DNA of 64,000 nucleotides from Botryotinia globosa (GCA_014898425.1 RCSZ01000016.1:248001-312000), one strand, 5' to 3'. Shown: positions 46,471 to 59,492, counted from the first letter of the stretch. The notes: generated from the letters alone by a model not told the origin. Numbers and translations: made by a program.

Positions 46471-49049
46471 TCATGCTCCACCCCTCTCGGCCTTCCTTAA
46501 ACTTGCGAAATAGCCTTTGGGCCACGCAGTCAAGAGCTCTCCTTCACTAGGCACTCTCCCTAGTGCTTCGCACTTTTGTATAACATTTTGCAAAATTCTG
46601 CCCAACAATTCTTCCGTCATAGGAAAGTGCTTATCCATATCGATTTCCAGCGGGTTCAGAAATGTGTCATTGTCCGCTAAGAGTTCTTCCGCCGATGGTC
46701 TTTTATGCTGATCTCGGTTCAAGCAGTTTTTGAGTGTTCGAATCAGAGAGCTGGGAACCAAAACACCGCCCACACCGTATGCTGGATATTCGATCTCATA
46801 GCTGAAGTTTATGATCGCTTGACAGCGCTGCAGTTGGTTTTGAATATGACCAAATGGAGCACGACCATAGGTCATTTGATAAAGTATACAGCCCAAACTC
46901 CATATATCGGATGGTTTCCCGAGTTTCATGAGCTTTGGTTCATTGCGATTCCTCCCATCAGAAGCATTTGAGTCCATGAGGGATTCAGGAGACATATAAT
47001 TTGGTGTACCGATTTGTGTTTCGCGGTGGACGTTTACGGTTTCTTCTGTTTGAATCGCGTTGGCGATACCGAAATCTATCAGCTTGAGACGGCCCTGGAC
47101 AAGGACAAAGTTGTGAGGTTTCAAATCAGAATGAACGATATCGTAAGCATGAACAGCTTGAAGACACTCAAGCATCTCTTTCCAGTAGTAGCGCACAAAA
47201 TTGACGTCTAACTTGGCTTGTTCAGATTTCATGCGTAGATTTAGGATTGTATTCATATCCAATTCTCCCATCTCCATAAGCTAGGTGAACGTTAGCTGAC
47301 TTGGTCTGTATAAAAAGTGTAGAAAATGTAACCTACCACACTAAGAACTCCTCTCTCATCATTTAATTCGTAGTCATATAAGTGAATTACTCTTTCTACA
47401 GAGCCCAGCTTCTTTAGTAAGTCGATTTCACCCTTGAAACCACGTATAGCCGATTCATCTGCATCTTCCAAGGAAACACGCTTCAATGCAAATATTTTTG
47501 AGTTCTCTGCCATCACTCGGTATACTTTTGAACTACCTCCACGTCCAATAACATCCAAACGTGTAAATACTTTCCCATTGACCTTTAGCCTATTTCTTTT
47601 GGCATTGGCGTGCGATGTAGTAGCGGCACCAGCAGTACTGGTCGCGGCCTCTAATACGGACATCTTTGGTGGTGGCGGTGCAGGTCTTCGAGGAGTATTG
47701 TGACTCCGGACAGCCAGAGGACGTCTTTCCGGAGACCCATTAGCACGTACATCGAAACCTTCTGGCCGAGTTTGCTTTTCTGCGCTATTTGCGTTTGTTA
47801 AGGCCTGTTTGTTTCGCCTGAATGTTGGGGGCGCGTCGTTTTCTTGATCATAAGTTGCAGGAATACCTGGACGTGGAGCTGGTATCTTGAACACGGGCTG
47901 TTGCTTTGACGCAGAGGGAACGGAGCGTGGATCGGATTCGCGAGAACCAGATACAGTGGGGGGTGGTGGTGACCTGGAACGCAGGGCTGCATTTAAAACG
48001 TTTCTCGAGCTAGGAGGACTGCCCGAAGAGGCGTAATCTCTGTATGAGGAGACTGGCGCCCGCCTAGCTACTTCCAACTCTGGTGTTGGGCTTTTATTCT
48101 GGCTTTCTCGTTCCTCATATTGCGATTCCTGACTTTGAGGTTCTTGGTTAGATCCGACTTCGTTGCTGTTTGCGTTCTCCTCCATTGGGCTTTGTTCTTC
48201 ATCTGACTGAGATATCCGTGGTCGTCCTCTCCGAGCCGGGCCTCTCATGAATGTTCCAAAAACTTTGGGAACTGCACCTCTCTTGACTCTCATGGAACTT
48301 TGCAATCCTATCTCTTCGCCATACCTCGAACGACCCGCGGCAGAGGGGTTGTATCTCGATACACTTCCCTGGCTCACAGCTAGATGTGACCTTGTAACCG
48401 TTGAAGGATATTCATATGGCCCTTCATTCTCATACTCATTTTCCTGTTGTGGTGATTCTGATCTACCAGAAGGTCTTCCGGAAGAGCCAATTGAAGATCT
48501 ACCGATAGATACTCGTACGGTCCTCGGTACTGGTGCGGGGGTGCTCAGGTCTAATGCGCCCCCTTCCGTTTTTGGTGCCGCTTGCTGTTCATTGTGTTTC
48601 TGAACCGCACTAGATAATGAAGGACCTCTTCGTAGCGATGTAGAGCCAGGCGTACCACTCACTCGCACAACTCTTCGCGGATAGGTAGGGCTATTTTCAC
48701 GGCTTCCAAGCGGCGATTGCTTCCCCCTGGTAGATGACCCCAGAATACCTGCACTCTCCACTCTAGTCTGTGATTTTTGAGGAGCCTCTGGTGTCATACG
48801 AGCAGCGATTGGAGTTTCAACAACCGAGGCCTCGTCATCTAGTAAAGCTTTCGTCAGGGCACTCAATTTCATCGGCATTGGAATTTCGTCGTCGGAGCTG
48901 TCGTTGAGCGAATAGTGTCGAGCTGGTTCTACATCTGGCCTGGTAGAAGACGTTCGGACAGGAGCTGGTTTATATGCATTTCGTGAGGCAGGTCTTCGGA
49001 TAGCTGCAAATTGACTCGACCCCATTGGGGTGGGTGAAGCTGTCGCCAT
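46471..49049 (-). CDS. mps1: Spindle checkpoint dual-specificity kinase Mps1/TTK
   Basis: Two exons: 49049-47337 and 47280-46471, giving 840 residues. The start is the first ATG (MATASPTPMGSSQF). About 490 N-terminal residues are Ser/Pro/Arg-rich and disordered. The kinase domain starts at about 493 (GKVFTRLDVIGRGGSSKVYRV), with the ATP-binding lysine at about 523 (IFALKRV). The hallmark Mps1 catalytic loop is HSDLKPHNFVL, with Ser replacing the usual Arg of HRD, and Asp about 623. DFG follows as LKLIDFGIAN, and the activation loop reads ETQIGTPNYMSPE. The intron falls in the hinge region just before LMEMGELDM. Mps1 recruits checkpoint proteins to unattached kinetochores and acts in spindle pole duplication in yeast. 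The motifs make the assignment firm. Confidence 0.95.
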
Positions 49050-49634
49050 TGAGGTGATGTGATGGAAGATAGCCAGTGAATCGAATGTCAATATTTGTGC
49101 GATATGAATCAAAAATTATGTAATCTGGCTCCAATTTATTACATCCTCTATTCAAGCAAAATAATGTCAGAATCGGGGGAAGATGCGCGTAAAAGATGGC
49201 GCGTGAAGTTTTTAAAATGAGGTTGGGTTCCTAGGTAGGTATTTCGAGGTTCTTTTTTCGCGGGTGAAATTAGATTTGATTGTTTACATGGCAGGGCAAC
49301 CGTAACCCGGGTAGGCAACCGGAAGATCCCGCACAATCTAGAGCTGCTAGCTTCCTTCTGGTTTTATACACACTTGAATCACGCCTCACGCTGTCATTTC
49401 ATTCATGAAAGATAATTAGCAGCTGTAGGTTGTTTTTCAAACATCTGTGAAAAAGTCTCACGAGTTTTCTATTCCTACAACTATTGTTCCATCAAAGATA
49501 TTCGAAACTAATCATTGCATCTGTCCATATCCTGCGAGTAAACAGAGAGAGACACTGTCCGGGTAACAGATATAATCCATACTCCACAAAATACTACCAA
49601 GGCGGGATACACGACTTCTCCTCCTATCATCATC
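49050..49634. promoter_or_regulatory. Shared divergent promoter region, mps1 / SGNH hydrolase
   Basis: Starts face outward across 585 bp. CCTAGGTAGGTA at about 49230 is one copy of a motif that recurs in several intergenic regions of the window. No clear TATA box is visible. Confidence 0.4.
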
Positions 49635-50454
49635 ATGCTCATTATGAATCCGGTTCACATTCTGTGCTTTGGCAATTCATTAACACATGGGTGGCCATCC
49701 AATCATCCATACGCTCTTGCATTGGAGGATACTTTTCAAACCTCCTCACCCTACATCTCGATAAAAACAGATGTCCAAGGATTACCTGGAGATCAAGTTG
49801 TCAGTCCTCCTGGACACTACTTACCAAGACTAGATATCTTGTGTAAGTGGTCCTCTGTTCTGAAGTCTGGTTGTGTTTGTGACTGTGGTTATTTGAGTGG
49901 GATTGATGCTGTGACTACCCAAATAGCCTATATAACATTACTAACCCGTACCAGACAATGAGATCGAAGAACCTTATAACTGGATGGTCATACTAGGAGG
50001 CACTAACGATTTAACTCAAAATCAAGATGTTGACATTGTCTTTGAATATCTGATGAAATTCTGGGATCACGCTCTTTCTCGAGGAACTCAAGTCTTGGCC
50101 TTGACCATCCCAGAATGTGGTACTTGTAGGCCAGAACTCGACCAGCGAAGAGATTACCTGAATGGTATGATTCGTGCTCATCAAGCTGAAAATTTGTGAG
50201 TGTGTACTTTGTGAGACCCTGAGGCAAATGCTGAGTTGCCATCTAGTCATGTGCTGGATCTTCATGATGCCATACCGTACTGGAGAATGCCAGAAGAGGA
50301 ACGTAGACGAATCTGGACCGATGGCTTACACTTCACAGAAGAGGGCTATGATCGGATGGGGACTTTGATTGGCGTCGAACTTCACCGACTGATGTCTGTT
50401 AGAGGATCGGAAGTTGAACAAGGGCAACAATCTTTGCTGCTCCAGAAAAGCTAG
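49635..50454 (+). CDS. SGNH/GDSL-type hydrolase
   Basis: Three exons: 49635-49842, 49955-50195 and 50247-50454, giving 218 residues. All four SGNH blocks are visible: the nucleophile serine in ILCFGNSLTHGW (block I), the glycine in VQGLPGDQV (block II), the asparagine in VILGGTNDLTQN (block III) and the Asp-His pair in WTDGLHFTEEGYDRMG (block V). No signal peptide is present, so it is probably intracellular. The family hydrolyses esters or thioesters and includes rhamnogalacturonan acetylesterases, lipases and platelet-activating-factor hydrolase relatives; the substrate cannot be predicted from sequence. The length is typical of a minimal SGNH fold. It is divergent from mps1. Confidence 0.9.
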
Positions 50455-50732
50455 TACCCCGAGCAGTGGTCGATAGGTATACAATATCTTGATGACGGAT
50501 GGGGCTAATGGCTTGAGTCAAAGGCTCAAATATAGTTGAAATGCACCGCTACAACTGGCAAAGATAGAAAATGTGGTATTTGTCGTGCTTTTAATGATCA
50601 AGTTGATCTGTGTTTCATTATTATCATAAATGTCATGGTGAACATCGTCACCTAAACTCCTCTATTGGTATGCAGTGACCACACCTAACGCCAGGCTTGT
50701 ATCGTGTAATTCATTTCGCATCATCTCTATTC

Positions 50733-52034
50733 TCATACCACCATATTTGCAGCGACGAAGTCCTAAACACACATTAGCGGTAGCAACAGATGATATCCAA
50801 TTCTACTCACCGGATAAACTAGCTGCAACTCAGAAGTCACTCTCTCAACTTCTTCGGCCAAATTTTGAACATTAGCATCCCATCTTCTCAATTCCCTCCC
50901 AACAATCCCTTCCGATCTACCGCTACCTTTCTCTCCAGTAGCTTCTCCGCCCTCAAACCAAATGACCCTCTCGACTTGATCAATCCTACCGACTAATCGA
51001 CCTTGTTCAATCATGCTCGCGGTAGTTTCCTCAGCCTTGTCTCCGTCAAGATCCAATATCTCGCCAAGAGCCTCGAAACGAATATTGTTGTATAATCTCG
51101 ACGCAGCTCTTAAGTTGTGCTCTACAACTGCCCTTTGCAAGACAGTGGTACCATCTGAGGTCTTTGCGAGTTGATGTAAGGCCAAACCTTCTGCAAACTT
51201 AGATACTTCTTCGGGAGACAGTAAGCGATCCAGGAACATCTTCTCCAAAATACTAAACTCGTCTAAACTAGCAGCTCGCTCGTCTTTATACAATCTGCCT
51301 AAAGCACGGCTTCGAAGGGGGCCAGCAGGTGCCAGGACAGCACACTTAATGGCCATACTGAGAGTGTGCAAACGTTCTTCCTCGGCGATGACAGGCAAGA
51401 AACTAATATCCTGGTAGCCTTGAGCAGCGGCTAAGAAATTCCTCCTAGCATCGTGGATACGTGCTTGACTGAGTTGAAAGTGCAGGTTCAGATCACGGTC
51501 CTCGACTGTATATATGACGTTCTTAGCTTTGTTCAGGTATTGCTCTGCAAGCGTTGTATCGTCCACCTCGAGATAGTTACGAGTAATACGAATCCAACAA
51601 CGAACTTTCTCCTCATTTGTGACTTTTCGTTGCGATGATTCCAGAACGATACCAGCTAATATTTTGGCGGCTGCAAGGTTATCTTCGTCGTCTTCGTACG
51701 CTGTGGCCATCAGCTCACGTATTTGCGCATTTTGTTCTTCGAATGAGGATGCTTGTTCACTAAGTGTCGATAAAGCATGTTGACCAACTTGAATCTTGGC
51801 TTCATTATTATTTATGGCTTTGAGTGCATCGACAAATGATACAATCACAGATCGAGTTGCCACTATGCCTAAAGCATCTGCAAATACGGCATCGAAAATG
51901 GCGATTAAGTCGCCAGGTAACTCTGCTGGTGTAGATGTAAATTGAGCGTTTGAAAGAAGGGTAATGTAGCCTTGTTGTTTTTCCTCTGAGCTTGCAATTT
52001 GCTGCATAGCTTCCGCTATCTTTTGAGATACCAT
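50733..52034 (-). CDS. csn4: COP9 signalosome subunit 4 (CSN4/CsnD)
   Basis: Two exons: 52034-50811 and 50762-50733, giving 417 residues. The last exon codes for only ten codons including the stop (DFVAANMVV), joined through a GTGAGT donor. Reading through the donor would instead give an unrelated tail. The N-terminal helical repeats contain WIRITRNYLEVDDTTLAEQY and HDARRNFLAAAQGY. The conserved CVLAPAGPLRSRALGRLYKDER follows, then the PCI winged helix (FAEGLALHQLAK; ASRLYNNIRFEALGEIL; SMIEQGRLVGRIDQVERVIWF). The signature AGPxRSRxLGxLYKDER separates CSN4 from the proteasome lid subunit Rpn5. The complex removes Nedd8 from cullins and in filamentous fungi controls development and light response. 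Confidence 0.95.
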
Positions 52035-53601
52035 GATCAATGAAGATACCTTGATTGTCTTAGCACTGTGGAATTGTGTAAGAAAGTTTTCAAGTTTATA
52101 TTACTGCATTACTGCTCGAGGCTGAGGTTCTGATGGTTGTTAAGGAGATGGAGCTTGAGGTGGTGGGGTAGCTGGGGAGCTTCTGGAAGGCTTACTAACA
52201 TGTTATTAAGCGTTATGCTCGGATATTTTATGGGCTAGCGTGAGTCAACGATACAGTAGTACCTCGAGACTCGAGAGTATGTGAGATATAACTTTAAGAT
52301 ACCTATCTCGCCTACCCGTGGACCTACCCAAGTGATATCTAATCTCTATGCTGTGCCAAATTCACTTTCTCATTTCTCATGTCCGAGTACACGCCGTGAA
52401 ACTTATCATACTGCTGTAGAAAGAAGTTGGTAACAGACGATTTGCCCAGGAGGACTAATCTATTTCATCAAGGGGATACGAGACGGAAATCACAGATGTG
52501 CATATGCCTGATTGAATGGGTGGGTAGAGATTCCTTCATCCACAGCCAATCACCATTTATTGGGCAATGGTTCAGTAGCTAACAGGCGAGCAATCCGAAC
52601 CAGCGACTAAACGAAAACTTTCTAGATGGATGAAATAATATGATATGGATTCACGCGCCACATTAGGGATTAGAAATTAAACGAACTGAACACGCCCTAG
52701 ATGATTCCTCTTGTCTACTTGCTTCTTCTACTCTCATGTTGATTCTATTCGATGGTGGAGTCCCTTACTGCAGCTTAATACGAGAATTTGTTGTTCAAAA
52801 TACCTCAGACTACTACGGAGTAGGTTGTTCGGAGTCTTTCTTCTACTCCGTATATACTCCGCCCTGGTAGATTTGACATGCAGTAATACCGTTGCTAAGA
52901 CAGTGTGGCAAAAAAGGCTACATCTTATTGGCTGTAGATTAATATAAACAAACAAACAGTCCTGATTAATAAAAATGTTCCCCCCATACTCGTTCGTAGC
53001 CTTGTTAGATTCCCCTGAATCTTCAAGACCCTTACCTACCTACCGACCTACCTACCGACCTACTACCTATCCACCTATGTATGTATATCTTCCAAGTTGT
53101 CTTGACGAGTACAGTCCTGTACGGAGTATAACACATATGAATGAAAGAGTTATAAAAAGCAATACATATACACCTACCTAGGTACCTACCTATACATCGA
53201 ATATTAATATTCGTATGAAAATCTTGTTATTGTTAGGCGAAACTGTATTCATCAGAAGAAAGAAAATAAAGCGACGCGGCAACAACAATTATAACAGAAG
53301 TCGCGAATCTGTAAACATCCAACCATCCAACTATCCATCCATCCATCCATCCATCCATCCATCCATCCATCTATCCTTCCTTCCATCCATCCATCCATCT
53401 TCCTTCCTTTTCCTCCTCTCCTCTTCCATAAAATCTCCCCTCCTCATATCCATACTTTACCAACAACAATACGTTGCCCGAATTTCATTCAAGTTCACGT
53501 AATCTGAGACACCTCCGTCTCTTATAGTCGACCACAACTTTCTTCTTTGCATCAACTTGCATCTGTTGTGTATTTCATCAGAAACCATCGCAATTTCCAA
53601 A
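52035..53601. promoter_or_regulatory. Divergent upstream region of csn4 and the NTF2-domain gene, repeat-rich
   Basis: 1.57 kb between two outward-facing starts. It holds a hairpin of TACGGAGTAG arms (52814-52823 and 52843-52852), a TACC-rich tract (53030-53075), a composite motif with CTACCTAGGTA and TCGAATATT (53172-53211) and an ATCC microsatellite (53322-53400). No coding frame is supported. Confidence 0.5.
53322..53400. repeat. ATCC tetranucleotide microsatellite
   Basis: ATCC/CCAT repeats with a few interruptions (CTTCCTTCC), about 200-280 bp upstream of the NTF2-domain gene start. Confidence 0.9.
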
Positions 53602-55359
53602 ATGTCTCTACAATCTGCTTACAAGCACTTTCTAGCTTCCCCAAACCCCTCCTTACTCGCAGCTGATGCTTCCCTTCATTTCATTACAACTCTAGTCACT
53701 ATTCATGGAGCTTCTAATGTTGTCAAGCATTTAAATGGACAGAACCATCAACTCGAGAAGAAAGAGGAAACCTTCCTAAACACTGTTGAAGGAAACTCCT
53801 CCATCGCCGCAGAAATCCACACAACCATTGAATTCAAGACCTCGGGAGGATCCTATCTACCTGGACTGGATGACAACTTTCTCGCTGATCGCACCGTCAC
53901 CTTTCCAATCGTAAGTCTGATACTGTATGTTTACAATATGCCCGCATACTAATAATGGCAGATCCATATCGTAAGTTTCGATGGCAACGGAAAGATCCAA
54001 CAAATTCGACAAAACTGGGACCAGGGATCACTTCTTAAACTGATTGATGTTATCGGAAAGACTGGACGAAACTGGCCAATCCGGGATGGAAAGGATCAAA
54101 TAAAGCTTATCGCATCAAGCATCAAAAATACTGGTACGTTAGATGCTTCTTCGAACGTGGATCCGCTCGCTCGCGCCAGAGGGAGCTCCAATAATGTATT
54201 GCGCGACCCGCACGCAAGCCTTTCCTTGTTTACTCCCCGTGAGGATATTGGATCCAAGTCCCGTCCGGCCGAAGTACCAGCCAGTGTATCCGCAAAGCCA
54301 GCACCTCGGGACTATGATGATCTTTTTGTTAACAAGAATTCCGCGATTGTAGACACTGTCCTTTCTCCAAAAGCAGGCGCTTCCAAGAAATTCGCACCAT
54401 CTCGACTATTCGATGCCGATGAGAATGAAAACGCCCCAGATAGCCCCATCCGCGAGAAGTCGAAGGACCCCATGTACCGCCCAAATCCAGCTAGGTATGA
54501 ACACTTTGATATCACCGATGGCCCCGAGGAAGAGGAATCCATTCGACCGCCAACTGGCAAGGGTGGCAAGGGTCAACATCAAAGTCAATGGGGATTTGAT
54601 GATTTCCAAACACCGCAAAAGGTTGTTCCTACTAAAGTTCTTCGCGCAGCTGAAGTTCGCCATTGGGGTAACAGTGATGATGAAGTCTTAGATAGTCCAG
54701 TCAAATTCAAGAAAGCCGAAAAACCTCGCAAGGATGCTCAGACACATTTTGAGTTCCAAGACGATGCCACCCCTCAAAAAGATCGTCGTACCGTTGGAAA
54801 TCCTCGTGGGCAAGGACACAACAATGGACTTGGGCTCTACAAAGACATTCTATTTGGTGAGAATGGAGGTGACACGCCAGTCTCAAAGAAACATACTACA
54901 GGTCTTGCAAATGCCAAGGACAGAACCAAGGATTATGATCATTTTAGCATGGCTGATGAATCGCCAGTAACTGGACAGGCTCCTACTCATATGGCAGGAG
55001 ACAGGGCCAAGGCTGTGAAGATGATGGATGCTAACTGGGACACATACGATGAATCACCTATTGAAAAGAATGCCAGAAAGGAGAATGATCCCTCTTCACC
55101 AAGTCGCTCCAATGCTACCAAGGAGCCATTGTCTGAAATCAACACGGCTTCTAAGCGCAACCAGCAAAACACTGGTATCAAGACAATGGGTGACGGAATG
55201 GGTGGCAGCAAAGGTGCAGGCAGAAGATGGGGTATTGGAGATGATTCTGATGGAGAGGAAGCCGGTGGTCTCAACGGTGTAGGAAGCAAATTCCGCAATG
55301 GTCGCCCTGGCAAAGCCCAAAACCAAAAGGCTACTGGTGGTGATTTTTGGGATTTCTAG
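53602..55359 (+). CDS. NTF2-like domain protein with long disordered tail
   Basis: Two exons: 53602-53910 and 53962-55359, giving 568 residues. Residues 1 to about 170 form an NTF2-like fold, recognisable by SAYKHFLASPNPSLLAADAS, HTTIEFKTSGGSYLPGLDDN and the second-exon strand IHIVSFDGNGKIQQIRQNWD. The rest is Gly/Asp/Lys-rich and disordered, with several WGxxD- and YDE-type short motifs (RHWGNSDDE; NWDTYDESP; RWGIGDDSD) and an aromatic end GGDFWDF. The NTF2 fold can bind small ligands, nucleoporins or partner proteins. The tail could carry regulatory sites. I do not know the specific function in fungi. The intron follows Ile103, and both sides read Ile, so a slipped junction would be silent. 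Confidence 0.85.
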
Positions 55360-56296
55360 GCCACAAACTTCGAAACAGGATTGAGTTGCTACTGGCTTGT
55401 TAAGCACGTATTATGAGAGATGAGAATCATGAATCAGACAATATTGGCTTCGATTTTATTTACGCTTCTTGATGCGGTAGAATTAGGTGTTGACAAGGTG
55501 TTTCCAATGGATCAAAGGTCACTACGCGATTGAGATGATTTGTCTGTCTGGTTTCGTTTTTTTTAAACGGGTTCTTGAGTGTGTTAACTTCTACTTTGAG
55601 GGAATAGGGATTGGTTTATTCATGTTTCTTCGCAACTGTGCATGTGGTCAGTGTAGCTGAGGAGTTGAGGGGAGGCAAGAGCATATCGGCTGAGAACGGA
55701 ATCCGCCGAGTGTATTTGTTAGTATTGTGTATTCTTTTGGCAGCTAGGTTTATTACGAAGATATCAAAAATTCAAGGGATTCTTTTATTCATCTTACGAT
55801 GGCATTCTGATTTTGAGGTGATTGTGTCGGCTGCCTATGAAGTAGATTTGCAATCTTCTATCGTGTGGCGTGTCAAATTAGTTGAGTAAACAGCTGAGTA
55901 AAATGAAGATGAGACAATGGGTGAAATTAAACTAATTCAATACTTTTAAGCTCCCTAAATACGAGGTAACTGTTTACCCGACCTAACCCAAGTATCTTCC
56001 CTCTATCGTCCGTCATGCCAGGCAAATGCCACCAGTGCAGATTCTAAAATCATCTCATACATGCATCCATCTATCGTGAATTTACCCGTCTGTAGGATTT
56101 TCTCCTGACAAGACCCCTCTAATCGTTCCTCGCTATCTATGCTCGACGCTCGCTTGCTCGTAATCAAATACCATCCATCTCCCTTCTATATGCTATGCAC
56201 GCTCCCGCTAAATATCATGAATCCCACTCTTTTCTCTCCTCTCCTCTCTATATACTATACACAGTCTCTCTTTCTTCTCCTCGCCTCGAAGCGAAT
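55360..56296. other. Convergent intergenic region, NTF2-domain gene / MscS channel
   Basis: This holds the 3' ends of two convergent genes. T-rich tracts occur near 55555-55565. Short frames (up to 92 codons, 55611-55889) lack any recognised features. Confidence 0.45.
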
Positions 56297-59200
56297 CTAA
56301 ATTCCCGTAAAAGCCCGTCGAGGCGGTCCCCCAATCTTCCCCACGGACGGCAACTCCCCCCTCTCCCTCTGACCGTCACTCTGCACCGCCTGCGAGCTCA
56401 CCACGCCCGAGCGCGGATCAATTCTCCCCCCTGGACTCGGATTTGCGGTCGAGTATCCCGATGCTTCGGGTATATCTCTCAATTCACTACTGTGGATATC
56501 TCTCCCCTGCGAATGCAACCCCGCCTCCAACTCATCCAAACTCGTCCCATCTTCATCTACTGGACCGCCACCCCCCGAAAACTTCCCTCTGCCGCGCGAG
56601 AAAAATCGATTGCGATGGGTCCGCGTGCTATTGGCCGACGTCACCTTTGCGAGTTGCGAATCGCGGGATTCCCGCGTCGATTGGCGCGCGAGACTCTCCT
56701 CGCGGTCGCGCGATTGTCCGTCCCGGGATTGGCCTTCGCGACTGGGGCGCGAGTGTGGGCCTGGAGAGGGAGAGGTGAAGGTTACGTCGGGGATGCGCAC
56801 GCGCGGTTTCTCGTCGAAGACGTCGCCGAGGTCCATGCCGGAGGACATGCCTTGCATGCCGAGGGAGAAGTCGACGCGTTTGTTCATTGCGGAGAGGGAT
56901 TCGCCGCGGCGACGGGCGTTGGATTGGGAGCCCGAGGTGCGGCGGCGGAGGATGGAGGGGTGTGTGTTTACGCCTGGGGCGTGCTGGGCTCCGGTTTGAG
57001 GTTCGTATTCGCCCATGTGTGGGTTATCGCGGGCGAGAGAGCCAGAACGGGGACCGGGACCGGATCCTAAATCTGAGGAGTCGGGGTTGGGGTTGTAGGG
57101 AGGTGGATAGGTGCCATTGAGGAAAACGGGGTTTTCTTGCGTGAAACCTGCGAGACGTTGGCGTGGGCCTTGGATTCCTATATCTTCCATTGCACAAATC
57201 ATGGCGATGATGAATTTGTTGCGACGTTGGAGACGCAACAACTCGTTTTGCCAACTGGACTTGTAGAAGAAGACGACGTTGAAGGTGATGGAGTAGTTTT
57301 CGTAGATGGTTGTTACTTCGGTGATGATCTTGCCCTGGTATTCGCGCTTTTCGGATTTAACAAACTTGACGAGTTCTTCGCGGAGTTGCTCGAGTTGTTC
57401 GATGGAAGTGCCGAATTTGACTGTGATAGGAACAGCTTCGGCGAGACCTCCTGAACGACGCTGATTCAGGATAAAGAGGGTGTTGAGATAACTGTTCGGG
57501 GCTTGTACAACATGACCTTCCATCTTTTTGAATTCGGTGAAGAGGAGCGAAATCTCCTTCACGAAATAATCATCTCCTTGCAACTTGGATCCAGTGTTTC
57601 CGTAAATCGTAACTCGGTCACCAACATCGAAAGGATGCTTGACGAAAACGAAGATGATCGATTGCAGAAACTCTTGAGCAGTTGCGGTGAACAGCCAAGA
57701 AAGAGCCAAGACAGATGAACCAGCTGATGTTAAGACACCAGATGCAGAAGTAGAAATCAAAGAGATGAATACCAAAATGGTAATGACTACAACGATGAAC
57801 AACAGTATATCATCGAGTTTGCTGACCACCGAGTCCAGATCCTTGAGGGAAGCGGTGATTGCTTTTCGTTCTCGTCCAATTTCAACACAAACGGTTTCGA
57901 GTTCCTCCATCGAGATATCACCGTTTAAATCTTTATCGAACATGGTAAATGCTGCCTCAGCCTCTTCTTCGTTATCGAAAGCTAGTGTTAGATCCTCCGC
58001 CAGAATGGTTTCCATGTTGTCGTGCACAAAGGTTCGGTAAAGTCTACGAGCAAGGACTTGAGATCCGGTTGTCGTGTTAAGAAGTTGAAGGATTCTAGAA
58101 TACACAATTAGCATGGTGAGAGTCTATAGCCACGAGAGATTTCTTACACTTGATGTGGATGAGTACTTGATGTGACAGCTCTTCCCGTAAAGTCACCAGC
58201 TACCTTACCAGCGACATCACCAACCTTGGTAAAGACATTCTTGGCATTTTTCTGAGCCTTGTTGACATAAGCCATTGGAGTACGAGCCCCTGATTTAACA
58301 CCTGCGTTTCCACTACGGTCCTCGAAATCCTCATCTTTCTCAAGAATCTTTTCCTTGGAATATTTGTATAACTTGACCAGACTCTGGATCTGAAATTTGT
58401 TGATCTCGATTCTATCGGCGTATGTTCGCAAGTGAAAACTAATGGCAATGAGTTGAATGATGATTTTCTCGACAAAGTTCAAGGTGGCTCCGACAAGCAC
58501 CGACACAATGATCTTGTTGCAGGTATTTTCCCAGCTGCGAGTACCCTTGTTCCCATCAAGATGATGGTTCTTCATGGTTGGGAGAAAGGAAATTTCAACA
58601 GCCAGCCACCAAAAGAACAGAGTTGCTGGCACCTCTAATGATCTCCCCAAGTCCCTCCATTTCTTGTTATTATTTGTGAATAAGCTAGAAACAAGACCCA
58701 TCGGATAAGGAATGCATTTAGCAATAATCTATTCAGGGGTAATTAGCGAGGCTTTGATTTGCCAAGTATCTTTCGATCACTCACTCTTGCAAGCCATAAT
58801 GTCAACCAAACAATTTCTAACCAGATACCAAACCAGAAAAGCTTAACACCTCCGACCGTGGCCCCTTTGAAAAGAAAGAGTCCAAACAAGACGGGAATCA
58901 AAAGTAGCAACGTCAACGGTGTGATATAGACGAAATATCGAACCAAGACACTCGAACCGTGAACCTTTTTGAAGAACTTTGCAAGTGCTGTGGCCGGATG
59001 TGCGGGCGGTCTATATATTTTAGTCTTCTCGTGTATAGGGGTAGTATCAACGTCGAAATCATCAATGGGTTCTCTATTCGGCCCCCTAGATCTCGACCTC
59101 ATTGATCTACCCGTACTGCTGCCATCACCCTTTTCCTCATTCGATATCACACGTTCTACTCGAAGCATCTCAAGGTCATCGTCAAGTCGCCGTGACTGCT

Positions 59201-59492
59201 CTCTCTGTGCAGCGGCAGATAAAGGCGATTGATCTCTTTTGCTCGGGTATTCGGGGTCATGAGAAAAACTCGTGGCAACCCTCAAGTGATTGTTGTCGAC
59301 GTGTTGATCTTGATGGTCTTGATGGTCATGATGGTCATGATGATATTCGTATGGATGTTCATCTCCCAAAGTTCCATCTTCATCAGACGAGCGACGTTCC
59401 TGGCGAAAAGGTTCCTGGTGGTGAGTATGGTGAGGGTCGGCTGGAAACGCAGGAAACGAGAACTGTTCCTTTTCTTGAATTGGCGTCGACAT
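56297..59492 (-). CDS. MscS-family mechanosensitive ion channel with EF-hand (Msy1/Msy2-like)
   Basis: Three exons: 59492-58785, 58728-58148 and 58094-56297, giving 1028 residues with closed phases. The N-terminus is His/Asp/Ser-rich and cytosolic. Several membrane segments follow (for example [20 protein letters not shown] and [16 protein letters not shown]), then [20 protein letters not shown]. An EF-hand calcium loop sits at about residues 483-494 ([12 protein letters not shown]). The pore-lining MscS region comes next ([47 protein letters not shown]). The C-terminal 300 residues are Ser/Arg/Asp-rich and disordered. Fission yeast Msy1 and Msy2, ER-located channels with the same EF-hand plus MscS order, limit calcium rise on hypo-osmotic shock; the same role is likely here. 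The upstream region is unusually rich in simple repeats. Confidence 0.93.

Noticed and set aside
53322..53400. Regularly spaced repeats that might suggest a CRISPR-like array
   Set aside because: This is a plain ATCC microsatellite in a eukaryotic genome, with no spacers.
56195..57070. Open frame of about 290 codons on the plus strand
   Set aside because: It lies antisense to the GC-rich, disordered C-terminal part of the MscS channel exon and has low-complexity Arg/Ala/Gly content; it is a shadow of the real gene.
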